Source of the DNA: GWE2-51-13 sp041736705
GTDB lineage: Bacteria > Bacillota_I > Bacilli_A > Erysipelotrichales > Erysipelotrichaceae
NCBI GenBank assembly: GCA_041736705.1
Contig: JBGSTC010000006.1
Span: forward strand, 132,286-196,285
DNA length: 64,000 nt
Direction: 5' to 3'
Shown: in pieces, positions 32,799-41,241 of the stretch
Layout of the letters: each line of letters starts with the position of its first letter
How positions within the stretch are numbered: position 1 is the first letter of the stretch
Notes under the pieces: generated by a model
Databases searched by the model: none
What the model saw: the letters and a program-made list of their open reading frames with translations, nothing else
What the model was told of the DNA's origin: nothing
Translations under genes and position numbers: made by a program

Positions 32799-34994
32799 AT
32801 GGCAAAACAAGTATTTAGTTTAGATTTCTGTGGAAGAAATCTAACCGTCGAAACGGGAGAAATTGCCAAACAAGCAGGCGGATCCGTATTGATCCGCTAC
32901 GAGGATACGGTCGTACTATCGGCCGCAACCGCAGCGAAAAGTCCGAAGGACATCGATTTCTTTCCGTTGACCGTCTTATATGAAGAAAAACTCTACTCCG
33001 TCGGGAAGATCCCGGGCGGATTCCTTCGTCGTGAAGGACGTCCGAGCGAACATGCGACCTTAACCTCGCGCATGATCGACCGTCCGATCCGTCCTCTGTT
33101 CGCGGATGGGTTCCGTAACGAAGTCCAGGTCGTCAACACCGTGCTTTCGGTCGACTACGACCGCTCGCCCGAGATGACGGCGATGTTGGGCGCTTCGTTG
33201 GCCTTGTGCGTCAGCGACGTCCCGTTCAACGGACCGATCGCGGGTGTCCAGGTCGGACGCGTGAACGGCGAATACATCATCAATCCTACCCTTGAAGAAT
33301 TCGAAAAATCCGACATCAACCTGATCGTCGCGGGAACCAAGGACGCCATCAACATGGTCGAAGCGGGTGCCAGGGAAGTCAGTGAAGAAGCGATGTTGGA
33401 AGCGATGTTGTTCGGGCATGAGTTCATTGCGAAACTCTGCGATTTCCAACTTGAAATCGCAGCTAAAGTCGGGAAACCGAAAATGGAAATCAAACTCTAT
33501 GAAGTCAGCGCCGAACTGAACGCGGAAGTCCGCGGGTTCTGCCAGACACGTTTGGAAGAAGCCGTACGCATCCATGATAAACTCGAGCGATACGGAAAGA
33601 TCGACGAAATCGAAGCCGAAGCCGTGGCGATGTTTGAAGCCCGTGCCTATGTCAGCGAATCGTTGAAATCCAAGACGTTGAAACAAGTCAAGGAAGTCAC
33701 GCACACGATCGTCGCGGATGAAGTCCGTCGTCTGATCACCGTCGAAAAAATCCGTCCGGACGGACGCGGCATCGCCGAATTACGCCCGCTCAACAGTCAG
33801 ATCGACTTGTTGCCGCGCGTCCACGGCAGTGCGATGTTCACCCGCGGTGAAACGCAAGTCCTTTCGGTCTGTACCTTGGGACCCTTGGGCGACAACCAGA
33901 TCATCGACGATTTGACCGAAGTCGAATCGAAACGTTTTATGCACCATTACAACTTCCCGCCGTATTCGGTCGGGGAAACCGGTCGCATGGGTTCTCCGGG
34001 ACGCCGTGAAATCGGACATGGGGCGCTGGGGGAACGCGCTTTACTGCAAGTCCTTCCCAATGAAATCGAATTCCCGTATGCGATCCGCTTGGTCGCCGAA
34101 ACGCTGGAATCCAACGGATCCAGTTCGCAGGCTTCCATTTGCGCGGGCACCATGGCCTTGATGGCTTCCGGTGTTCCGATCAAAGCGCCGGTCGCAGGCA
34201 TCGCGATGGGTCTTGTCACCTGGGGCGACCATTACACCGTCTTGACCGACATCCAAGGGATGGAAGATCATTTCGGCGACATGGACTTCAAGGTCGCGGG
34301 AACCAAAGACGGTATCACCGCCATGCAGATGGATATCAAAATCGCGGGCTTGAACCGTGAAATCCTTAAAGAAGCGTTGGAACAAGCCAAGATCGGCCGT
34401 CACCAAATCATGGAAAACATGATGGCGGTCATCAGCGAACCGCGCGCCAACGTCGGAACCTACGCGCCGAAGATCGCCATGTTGACGATCCCGACCGATA
34501 AGATCCGCGAAGTCATCGGAGCCGGCGGCAAGATCATCAACCAGATCATCGCCGATTGCAATAACGTGAAGATCGACATCGAAGACGACGGAAGAGTCAT
34601 GATCTATCATCAGGACCAAGCTTCCATCGACAAAGCGCGCTTGAAGATCGAAAGCATTTGCCGCACCGCGAAGGTCGGCGAAATCTACGATGGCAAAGTC
34701 GTACGCTTGGAAGCTTTCGGAGCGTTCGTCGAACTGTTCCCGGGCACCGACGGCATGATCCATGTCTCCAAGATCGCCTACGAACGAGTCGAAAAACCTT
34801 CCGACGTCCTGAAGATGGGTGAAGTCGTCAAGGTCATCGTCACGGAAGTCGACGAAAAGGGACGCGTCAACGTTTCCCGTAAAGATTTGCTTCCCAAACC
34901 TGAAGGTTATGTCGAAAAACCGCGCGAACCGCGTGGCGATCGTCCCGACCGCGGCGAACGCCGTCCGTATCAAGGAAATAAAGACAGAAAGTAA
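32799..34994 (+). CDS. pnp: Polyribonucleotide nucleotidyltransferase (PNPase)
   Basis: A 731-residue phosphorolytic 3'-5' exoribonuclease. Two RNase PH-like domains (GGFLRREGRPSE and TRGETQVLSVCTLG are typical strings) flank an all-alpha domain. The KH domain has IREVIGAGGKIINQI (about residue 568) and the S1 domain GKVVRLEAFGAFVELFPG. A short Arg- and Gly-rich tail (PREPRGDRPDRGERRPYQG) closes the protein and may add RNA affinity. GAGGAG precedes the ATG. Confidence 0.98.
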   Translation: MAKQVFSLDFCGRNLTVETGEIAKQAGGSVLIRYEDTVVLSAATAAKSPKDIDFFPLTVLYEEKLYSVGKIPGGFLRREGRPSEHATLTSRMIDRPIRPLFADGFRNEVQVVNTVLSVDYDRSPEMTAMLGASLALCVSDVPFNGPIAGVQVGRVNGEYIINPTLEEFEKSDINLIVAGTKDAINMVEAGAREVSEEAMLEAMLFGHEFIAKLCDFQLEIAAKVGKPKMEIKLYEVSAELNAEVRGFCQTRLEEAVRIHDKLERYGKIDEIEAEAVAMFEARAYVSESLKSKTLKQVKEVTHTIVADEVRRLITVEKIRPDGRGIAELRPLNSQIDLLPRVHGSAMFTRGETQVLSVCTLGPLGDNQIIDDLTEVESKRFMHHYNFPPYSVGETGRMGSPGRREIGHGALGERALLQVLPNEIEFPYAIRLVAETLESNGSSSQASICAGTMALMASGVPIKAPVAGIAMGLVTWGDHYTVLTDIQGMEDHFGDMDFKVAGTKDGITAMQMDIKIAGLNREILKEALEQAKIGRHQIMENMMAVISEPRANVGTYAPKIAMLTIPTDKIREVIGAGGKIINQIIADCNNVKIDIEDDGRVMIYHQDQASIDKARLKIESICRTAKVGEIYDGKVVRLEAFGAFVELFPGTDGMIHVSKIAYERVEKPSDVLKMGEVVKVIVTEVDEKGRVNVSRKDLLPKPEGYVEKPREPRGDRPDRGERRPYQGNKDRK

Positions 34995-35018
34995 AACGGC
35001 GCAAGCCGTTTTCTTTTC
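34993..35018 (+). terminator. Intrinsic terminator of pnp
   Basis: AAAACGGC and GCCGTTTT pair around GCAA, then CTTTTC. The stop codon of pnp touches the 5' arm. Confidence 0.8.
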
Positions 35019-35035
35019 ATCGTACGCATGGAATA

Positions 35036-35044
35036 TGGTAAAAT
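35036..35044 (+). promoter_or_regulatory. Possible promoter of the M20 dipeptidase gene
   Basis: TGGTAAAAT, an extended -10 element 25 bases before the start codon; no -35 box is seen. Confidence 0.5.
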
Positions 35045-35069
35045 AACCTATATGAAAAGGAGAATCACA

Positions 35070-36446
35070 ATGGATTTCTATCAATTGACAAAAAAATACG
35101 AAGCGGATCTGGTGAGCGATCTGCAGGAAATCGTGCGGATTCCCAGCCTATACGATGAAAAAACGATCACGGAGAACGCTCCGTTCGGGAATGAACTCAG
35201 ACGGGCGTTGGACTGGTTTTTGGATAAGGGGAAAAACGTCGGATTCGAAGCGAAGGACTACCAAGGGTATGCAGGTTATCTGTCTTGGGGCGAGGGCGAG
35301 AAGTCCTTGGGGATCCTGGGGCATTTGGACATCGTTCCGATCGGTGTCGGTTGGTCGAAGGACCCTTTCGGCGCGGAAGTGATCGACGGCGTCATGTACG
35401 GACGCGGGACGGGCGACGACAAAGGACCGACCATCGCGGCATTTACCGCATTGAGGCTGTTGAAAGACGCCGGGTTCACCCCCAAGAAGAAGATCTACCT
35501 GATCGCCGGCTGTGACGAAGAGTCCGGCATGGCGTGCATGAAACATTATAAGGAACATGGTCCGATCCCTGATTTCGGCTTCGTCCCCGACGCGTCGTTC
35601 CCGGTCATCTATGGGGAAAAGGGGATCATGAACGTCAAAGTATCCGCGACCGCAAATAGCGTAGTCTTGAAGCTGGAAGCCGGCGAGCGTCCCAACATCG
35701 TCATCGGCGAAGCGGAAGTCACGGTCGCCGGACTTCCCAAAGAGAAAGACTTCGACTTCTATCTTGCGACCCAGGATGTGAAAGGGTCGTATCGGATCGA
35801 AGACGGAAACACCGTCTATCATTTCGACGGTATTTTCAGTCATGGTTCCGTCCCGCAGGAAGGCATCAACGCCGCATGGCATGCTTTGAACTTCGTCGGC
35901 GGCGCTTATCAAGATAAGGTATCGCATACGATCGCGACCTTGCTTGCGGATTATCGCGGGAAACAACTCAACATCAAGAAGAAGGGAAGCCACATGGGCG
36001 ACTTAACGGTCAACCTGGGCATCGTCCGCATGCATGAAACCGATGTATCCTTCGTGTTGGACATCCGCTATCCGCAAGAATGCGACGGAAACGAACTCTT
36101 CCAGACGATTCAGAAGACATTCTCCTCGAGTGGTCTTGGATTCGAGGTGCAATGCCTCATCGACAAAGGACCCTTATTCGTGGATCCCAAGAGCGAACTG
36201 GTCAGCACCCTGGAAAAAATCTATCGGAAACACAGTCAGGATAACACGACCCCCTTGTTGACGATGGGGGGCGGGACCTATGCCCGCACGCTTCCGAATT
36301 TCGTCGCATTCGGGGCGGAGTTCCCGCAACGACCCGTGATCCAAGGGGTCGGCGACGCCCACCAAAAAGACGAAGGCATCGAAGTCGAAGCTTTGGTCCT
36401 GGCCACCGCGATCTATGCGGAAGCCATCTATGAATTGACGAGGTGA
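35070..36446 (+). CDS. pepV: M20 family dipeptidase (PepV/Sapep-like)
   Basis: A 458-residue zinc peptidase that releases amino acids from dipeptides in the cytoplasm. Metal ligands lie in LGILGHLDIVPIG (HxD), GTGDDKGPTIAAF (bridging Asp), AGCDEESGMACM (catalytic Glu-Glu) and the C-terminal GGGTYARTLPNFVAFG; the lid domain lies between. AAAAGGAG precedes the ATG at 35070. It is followed by trmB with only one base between them. PepV or Sapep subtype is not settled. Confidence 0.92.
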   Translation: MDFYQLTKKYEADLVSDLQEIVRIPSLYDEKTITENAPFGNELRRALDWFLDKGKNVGFEAKDYQGYAGYLSWGEGEKSLGILGHLDIVPIGVGWSKDPFGAEVIDGVMYGRGTGDDKGPTIAAFTALRLLKDAGFTPKKKIYLIAGCDEESGMACMKHYKEHGPIPDFGFVPDASFPVIYGEKGIMNVKVSATANSVVLKLEAGERPNIVIGEAEVTVAGLPKEKDFDFYLATQDVKGSYRIEDGNTVYHFDGIFSHGSVPQEGINAAWHALNFVGGAYQDKVSHTIATLLADYRGKQLNIKKKGSHMGDLTVNLGIVRMHETDVSFVLDIRYPQECDGNELFQTIQKTFSSSGLGFEVQCLIDKGPLFVDPKSELVSTLEKIYRKHSQDNTTPLLTMGGGTYARTLPNFVAFGAEFPQRPVIQGVGDAHQKDEGIEVEALVLATAIYAEAIYELTR

Positions 36447-36447
36447 C

Positions 36448-37083
36448 ATGATGCGCATGCGTAAAAAACCTTGGGCGAAAGAGTATCTCGAAACGCTTCC
36501 CCAAGTGATTTTCCAACCGGAAACCCATCAGGGCGACTGGGCGAAACTTTTGAACCGTACGAAAATCCATGTGGAGATCGGTAGCGGGAAAGGGGATTAT
36601 TGTACGAAGATGGCGGCGATGTACCCTGAAGTCGGGTGGGTCGCGATCGAACGCGATGCTTCCGTCTCCGCGGTCGCACTCAGAAAGTGTAACGGAATCC
36701 TTCCGGAAAACATGGTCTGGATCGTCGCGGAAGCTTCTGAAATCAGCACTTGGTTCGCCCAAGGGGAGATATCGGTCCTGCATTTGAACTTCAGCGACCC
36801 CTGGCCGAAGAAACGCTATGCGAAACGCCGCTTGACTTCCCCCAACTTCCTGCCGTCCTATTTGACGCTGCTTGAAGACGAAGGGGAAATCCGTCTGAAA
36901 ACGGATAACTCGGGTTTCTTCGAATATTCCGTGCTACAATGTGAGGGGTATCCTTTGATGATGAACGAGTTTTCCGTCGACTTCCGGCGCATCGAACAAA
37001 ACGAGGATGCCATCAGCGAATACGAAGCGAAATTCATGGAATTGTGGCAACCCATTTACCGTGCCGTTTGGAGGAAAAAATGA
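36448..37083 (+). CDS. trmB: tRNA (guanine-N7)-methyltransferase
   Basis: A 211-residue class I methyltransferase that makes m7G46 in tRNA. KIHVEIGSGKGDYCTKMA is the SAM loop and LNFSDPWPKKRYAKRRLTSP is the TrmB signature with catalytic Asp. There are two adjacent ATGs; the second (36451) is better spaced from GAGGTG. It overlaps the M42 peptidase gene by 4 bases (ATGA). In B. subtilis trmB (ytmQ) lies in the same region as ytoP, the M42 homologue. Confidence 0.96.
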   Translation: MMRMRKKPWAKEYLETLPQVIFQPETHQGDWAKLLNRTKIHVEIGSGKGDYCTKMAAMYPEVGWVAIERDASVSAVALRKCNGILPENMVWIVAEASEISTWFAQGEISVLHLNFSDPWPKKRYAKRRLTSPNFLPSYLTLLEDEGEIRLKTDNSGFFEYSVLQCEGYPLMMNEFSVDFRRIEQNEDAISEYEAKFMELWQPIYRAVWRKK

Positions 37084-38168
37084 ACTTAAGCGATAGAACC
37101 CTTCGCACCATGGACGAATTGACCCAGCTTTTCGGGATCAGCGGACAAGAGAGTGAAGTCCGCTCCTATTTGGCGAATAAATACAAAGAATACGGATTCG
37201 AGGTGATCTACGATACCTTGGGTTCGGTTTTCGCCGTGAAGAAGTCGAAGAAAGAAAACGCGAAGACCGTACTTCTCGCAGGTCATATGGACGAGGTCGG
37301 TTTCGTCGTACGCGACGTCACCTCGACCGGTTGTCTTTCCTTGACCGCCATCGGCGGGTGGTGGAACCAAACCTTGTTGGGTCAACGCGTCCTTGTGAAG
37401 AACCGTGCAGGTAAAACCTTCAAAGGTGTGATTGGCAGTATCCCGCCTCATCTGCTCAGTGAAGCCGACCGTGCCAAACCGATGGAAATCAAGAACATGT
37501 TGGTGGACATCGGGGCGAAAGATAAAGAAGAAGCCGAACGCTGGGGCATCCTGCCCGGTGACGGCATCGTCGTCGAAGGTCCGTTCGTCTTGATGGAAGG
37601 CGGGAAACGTTTGTTGGCGAAAGCCTGGGACAACCGTTATGGCTGCATCATGGGCTTGGAAGTGTTGGATGCCTTGAAAGACGTCGATCTCGACGTCGAC
37701 CTGGTGGTCGGTGCGACCGTCCAGGAAGAAGTGGGACTACGCGGTGCGACGACGGCGGGTTACCTTGTGAATCCGGATGTGGCGATCGTCTTCGACTGTT
37801 CGCCTGCCAACGACACCAACGGGAAAAAAGATGAATTCGGACAACTCGGAAGCGGTCCGCTCGTCCGCTTCATCGATGCGAACTATCTACCCCACAGAGG
37901 GTTTTTGAACCATTATATCGACGTATTGGAAGAAAACAAACTTCCGTATCAATATTACCAATCAATGGGAGGCACCGATGCCGGGGCGTTCCACAAAGCC
38001 TACGAAGGGGTATTGACGTTGACGATGTGCATCTGCGCCCGCAACATCCATACCAATAGTTCCGTCATCGACCAAGACGATTTCCTCAACGCCAGGACGG
38101 CGGCCATCGCGATGGTCAAGTCGCTGACACCGGAGAAAATCGAAACGCTAAAGACATCCAATCGTTAG
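37080..38168 (+). CDS. M42 family aminopeptidase (YtoP-like)
   Basis: A 362-residue dinuclear-metal aminopeptidase that normally forms dodecameric tetrahedral particles. Metal and catalytic motifs are AGHMDEVGFVV (HxD), KAWDNRYGC (bridging Asp), VQEEVGLRGA (catalytic Glu and ligand Glu), VFDCSP (Asp) and the late His in CARNIHTNSS. The family includes glutamyl aminopeptidase PepA; specificity is unknown. The start at 37080 follows GGAGG and couples it to trmB; a longer frame from 37044 is not supported. Confidence 0.93.
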   Translation: MNLSDRTLRTMDELTQLFGISGQESEVRSYLANKYKEYGFEVIYDTLGSVFAVKKSKKENAKTVLLAGHMDEVGFVVRDVTSTGCLSLTAIGGWWNQTLLGQRVLVKNRAGKTFKGVIGSIPPHLLSEADRAKPMEIKNMLVDIGAKDKEEAERWGILPGDGIVVEGPFVLMEGGKRLLAKAWDNRYGCIMGLEVLDALKDVDLDVDLVVGATVQEEVGLRGATTAGYLVNPDVAIVFDCSPANDTNGKKDEFGQLGSGPLVRFIDANYLPHRGFLNHYIDVLEENKLPYQYYQSMGGTDAGAFHKAYEGVLTLTMCICARNIHTNSSVIDQDDFLNARTAAIAMVKSLTPEKIETLKTSNR

Positions 38169-38183
38169 AAAGGAGGGATCTTG

Positions 38184-38858
38184 ATGAGAAAGATCGGGCT
38201 GATCCTCTTCGTTGTCTTGCTTAGCGGATGCAGTCTCGGGACGAATTCCATCAAAGCAAGGATCGCCGTCGCCTTGGACCGTGCTTCCGAAGTACGGTTG
38301 ACCATGAACCAGAACCAAAACAAATCGACCTTCGATTATTACCTTGCACCGGATATCGGACGACGCGAATCCTCTCCCTCTTCAAGCGTCCTCTTCGCGC
38401 ATAACGCCAACATCCTGATGAATCTGGACATCGTATCCGTGCTTTCCGACCGATTCTATGAAACCGAAGGCTCCGATCCGCTACGAAAGTTCATCCTGAA
38501 CACGACGCCGGTCTATCAGCGCAGCGACGATGTCATCACCATCGATAAACGCCTGATGACCTACGTGGCGACGATTTCCCCCGTCGAAAACAACATCGTC
38601 CTGATTAGTCTGCAGACGCGCTACTTCCTGTTTACGGCGATCGCGCCGTTCGCATCGGCACCGGACTTGCTTTATGACATGTTGGTCGTCTGCCGTACCG
38701 CGACGATTTCCGAAGATCAGATCATCCTTCTTTATTCGAACCGGGAAACCATCAACTACCAAAAAGAGACATTGGATATCTTCAGCCAACTCGCACCTGA
38801 AAGCGGAAAAGTCATCGATATGATCTCCGTCGACAGCGATCAGCCGAGCAATGAATAA
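38184..38858 (+). CDS. Predicted lipoprotein of unknown function
   Basis: A 224-residue exported protein that I do not recognise. MRKIGLILFVVLLSGCSLG is a clean lipoprotein signal with LSGC, so it should be anchored outside the membrane. The mature part is a mixed alpha/beta sequence (PVYQRSDDVITIDKRLMTYVATISPVENNIVLISLQ), with no family I can name. AAGGAGGG precedes the ATG. It lies between an M42 peptidase and a disordered protein, where B. subtilis has ytpP-ytpQ-ytpR. Confidence 0.75.
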   Translation: MRKIGLILFVVLLSGCSLGTNSIKARIAVALDRASEVRLTMNQNQNKSTFDYYLAPDIGRRESSPSSSVLFAHNANILMNLDIVSVLSDRFYETEGSDPLRKFILNTTPVYQRSDDVITIDKRLMTYVATISPVENNIVLISLQTRYFLFTAIAPFASAPDLLYDMLVVCRTATISEDQIILLYSNRETINYQKETLDIFSQLAPESGKVIDMISVDSDQPSNE

Positions 38859-38883
38859 TCACCGTTGAGAAAGGGGAAACACC

Positions 38884-39495
38884 ATGCTTAAAAGACTAGC
38901 CTCCTTGTTTTTCGAGGAAGAGGAAGAAGAAGTCGTCGAAGAGGAAGTCAAAGAAACCAAAAAGGTCGAACTTCCTCCGATCGCCGTCAATGTCGAAAAG
39001 AAATCCGTAAGGATCGACCTCGAGACGACAACGAAACCCTATGAACCCGTGAAAAGCGGGATGACGGGGGAGATCCCCGTCATCAAAGAAACGCCGAAAA
39101 CATCGTCTCGGATCGACCTATCCCCCGAACCCCAGATCAAACAACGCAGAAGCGTGAATGAGAACAGCGTCGTCTATGAATTCCAACCGGTCATCAGCCC
39201 GATTTTCGGTGTGAGCGAAAAAGACAAAAAAACGATCGTCGTCCAAAACGTCGCGCCTCAGCAACCGGTACGGCATAGTTCGCTTCAAACCATCATTTCA
39301 CCGATTTACGGCATAGCGAAAAAAGACGAGAAACATGAACCGGTCCTTGAGCCGGAGTTCGTCGTCGCACCGTCGAACCCGACCATCGAAATCAAAAACC
39401 TTTCACTCGACGAACTGCTTCACGAAGAAACCATCGAGAAAGAAAAAACCCTTGAACAGTTTTCCTTATTCGAAGAGTCTACCCCGCAAGAATGA
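38884..39495 (+). CDS. Disordered acidic protein with twin ISPI[FY]G motifs
   Basis: A 203-residue protein that I do not recognise. A short amphipathic N-terminus (MLKRLASLFF) is followed by an acidic run (residues 11-21), then a Pro-, Glu- and Lys-rich region with little predicted fold. Two copies of a motif occur: FQPVISPIFGVSEKDK (100-115) and LQTIISPIYGIAKKDE (134-149); a second, weaker pair is VRIDLE (42-47) and SRIDLS (75-80). A helix-prone acidic end follows. It lies immediately upstream of murC, the position of sftA in B. subtilis, whose protein also starts with an amphipathic-acidic linker. It could be a linear-motif scaffold at the membrane; this is inference. Confidence 0.7.
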   Translation: MLKRLASLFFEEEEEEVVEEEVKETKKVELPPIAVNVEKKSVRIDLETTTKPYEPVKSGMTGEIPVIKETPKTSSRIDLSPEPQIKQRRSVNENSVVYEFQPVISPIFGVSEKDKKTIVVQNVAPQQPVRHSSLQTIISPIYGIAKKDEKHEPVLEPEFVVAPSNPTIEIKNLSLDELLHEETIEKEKTLEQFSLFEESTPQE

Positions 39496-39509
39496 AAGGA
39501 GGGCGCGAC

Positions 39510-40808
39510 ATGATCTTTTTTATCGGGATCAAAGGGTCCGGAATGGCTTCGTTAGCCTGCATGCTGAAAGAAATCGGGCATGAAGTCACCGGCAGCGACA
39601 TCGAAAAGCATCTCTTTACCGAAGAACAACTCCATCTCCATCACATCCCCATCCTACCTTTCGGAGCAATCATCCCCGACCACAGCACCGTGATCATCGG
39701 CAACGCGTTCAAAGAGGATTTTCCCGACGTGGTTTCTGCGAGACAGAACCCGACCTTGACCTGTTTCAGATACCATGAATACCTCGGACATCTGATGGAA
39801 GGCTATGTTTCCGTCTCCATCGCCGGATCCCACGGAAAAACGACCACCAGCACGATGATGGCCGCGATGCTAAAGGAACATGACAAGACCGCCTATCTCA
39901 TCGGCGACGGTCATGGCCACTTGGAGAAAGACAGCAAGTTCATGGTGGTCGAATCCTGCGAGTATCGCCGTCATTTCTTGGCGTATTACCCCGATTATGC
40001 GATCATCACCAATGTCGACCTCGACCATGTGGACTATTTCAAGGACGAAAAGGATTATAAGTTTGCCTATGAACAGTTCAGTAAGAACGTCAAAAAAGAA
40101 GTGATTTGTTTCGGGGACGACCCGCAAGTCCGTGGCTTGAACATCGCCCGCCCCGTCCTTTTTTACGGAGTAAACGAGGGGAACGATCTTCAAGCGAAAG
40201 AGATCGTCGAATCGACCCGCGACATGGCGTTCAACGTCGTTTTCCATGGAAAAGACCTCGGACGGATCCGTCTGCCTTTCGTCGGACGCCATTTGCTTTG
40301 GAACAGTCTCTCATGCATCGCCGTCGGTTTATTGGAAGGCATGGATCTCGAGTCGATCGAATCGGGACTGAGCGACTTCAAAGGGGCTTCGCGCCGTTTC
40401 GTCGTCGAAGAAATCAAAGACAACGTATTCATCGATGATTACGCCCATCATCCGACGGAAGTCGCCATCACGATCGCCGCGGCTCGCCTGCGTTATCCCG
40501 ACAAGAAACTCGTCGCCGTCTTCAAACCGCACCGCGTCTCACGCGTACTGCGTTTCGCGGACGAATTCGCCCAGGCACTCTTAAAAGCCGATTTCGTCGC
40601 CCTTTGTCCGTTCACCAGCATCGACGATAAAGAAGAGGGGATCGACATCGACATCACCTATCTTCAAGATCGGATCCCGGGATCCATCGTCGTGGAAGAA
40701 AATGAAACCGATGCCAAAGAATTGGCCCGTCTTCAACCTGCCGTTTATCTCTTTATGAGTTCAAAAGACATTTATGGCTTAAGCGACCTCGTTAAGCGCT
40801 ATCAATAA
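39510..40808 (+). CDS. murC: UDP-N-acetylmuramate--L-alanine ligase
   Basis: A 432-residue Mur ligase that adds L-Ala to UDP-MurNAc, the first step of the peptidoglycan stem peptide. IGIKGSGMASLACML is the MurC N-terminal loop, SIAGSHGKTTTSTMMAA the ATP site, NVDLDHVDYF the metal site and FIDDYAHHPTEV the C-terminal motif. The ATG at 39510 follows AGGAGGG; an upstream in-frame ATG at 39492 overlaps the previous gene. Its order with ytxG- and ytxH-like genes and ccpA is that of B. subtilis. Confidence 0.95.
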   Translation: MIFFIGIKGSGMASLACMLKEIGHEVTGSDIEKHLFTEEQLHLHHIPILPFGAIIPDHSTVIIGNAFKEDFPDVVSARQNPTLTCFRYHEYLGHLMEGYVSVSIAGSHGKTTTSTMMAAMLKEHDKTAYLIGDGHGHLEKDSKFMVVESCEYRRHFLAYYPDYAIITNVDLDHVDYFKDEKDYKFAYEQFSKNVKKEVICFGDDPQVRGLNIARPVLFYGVNEGNDLQAKEIVESTRDMAFNVVFHGKDLGRIRLPFVGRHLLWNSLSCIAVGLLEGMDLESIESGLSDFKGASRRFVVEEIKDNVFIDDYAHHPTEVAITIAAARLRYPDKKLVAVFKPHRVSRVLRFADEFAQALLKADFVALCPFTSIDDKEEGIDIDITYLQDRIPGSIVVEENETDAKELARLQPAVYLFMSSKDIYGLSDLVKRYQ

Positions 40809-40810
40809 TC

Positions 40811-40839
40811 TTGAAAATATTTACATCCTCGGTTATAAT
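40811..40839 (+). promoter_or_regulatory. Promoter of the ytxG-ytxH-ccpA run
   Basis: TTGAAA (40811-40816), 17-base spacer, TATAAT (40834-40839). Confidence 0.85.
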
Positions 40840-40849
40840 AGAACCGAGG
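40827..40849. promoter_or_regulatory. Inverted repeat over the ytxG -10 box
   Basis: CCTCGGTT and AACCGAGG form a perfect 8-base inverted repeat with a 7-base spacer that holds most of the -10 box; its 3' arm runs into the Shine-Dalgarno site. It could be an operator, or a hairpin near the 5' end of the message. Confidence 0.55.
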
Positions 40850-40857
40850 TGAGAACC

Positions 40858-41232
40858 ATGGACGAATTAATCCTTAAACTCAGTGAGTTATCAGCGCTCT
40901 TACTCCCGATCCTGGGGGTCGTTGTGCTGGTTTTTCTTATCCTACTTCTGCGCCAAACCCTAAACATCCTCAAACAAGTTTCCGGTACCGTCACAAAAGT
41001 GGATTCCACCATCCAAACCGTCGAAAACAGCCTCATCGAATTGAAAGGACCGCTTCACACGCTCAACAGGATATCGGGGAGTGTCGACTTGGTCCAAGAC
41101 GCTACGGAAAATGCCATTAAATCGCTTATCGTCGCCGTCTCATCGAATTTCGACCTTATCAAAGATTGGATTACAGCTTTTTTCGACAAGAAGAAAACGA
41201 AAAACCAAGAGTTCCAAGAACCTCTTGAGTAA
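40858..41232 (+). CDS. ytxG: DUF948 (YtxG-like) membrane protein
   Basis: A 124-residue protein. The N-terminus is one membrane helix (LLLPILGVVVLVFLILLL), followed by a long coiled coil (LKQVSGTVTKVDSTIQTVENSLIELKGPL) as in DUF948. A short lysine-rich end follows. The function of DUF948 is not established; a general-stress or envelope role is proposed from B. subtilis. The ATG at 40858 follows GAGGTGA. It is nine bases before the ytxH-like gene. Confidence 0.85.
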   Translation: MDELILKLSELSALLLPILGVVVLVFLILLLRQTLNILKQVSGTVTKVDSTIQTVENSLIELKGPLHTLNRISGSVDLVQDATENAIKSLIVAVSSNFDLIKDWITAFFDKKKTKNQEFQEPLE

Positions 41233-41241
41233 GGAGAAACC

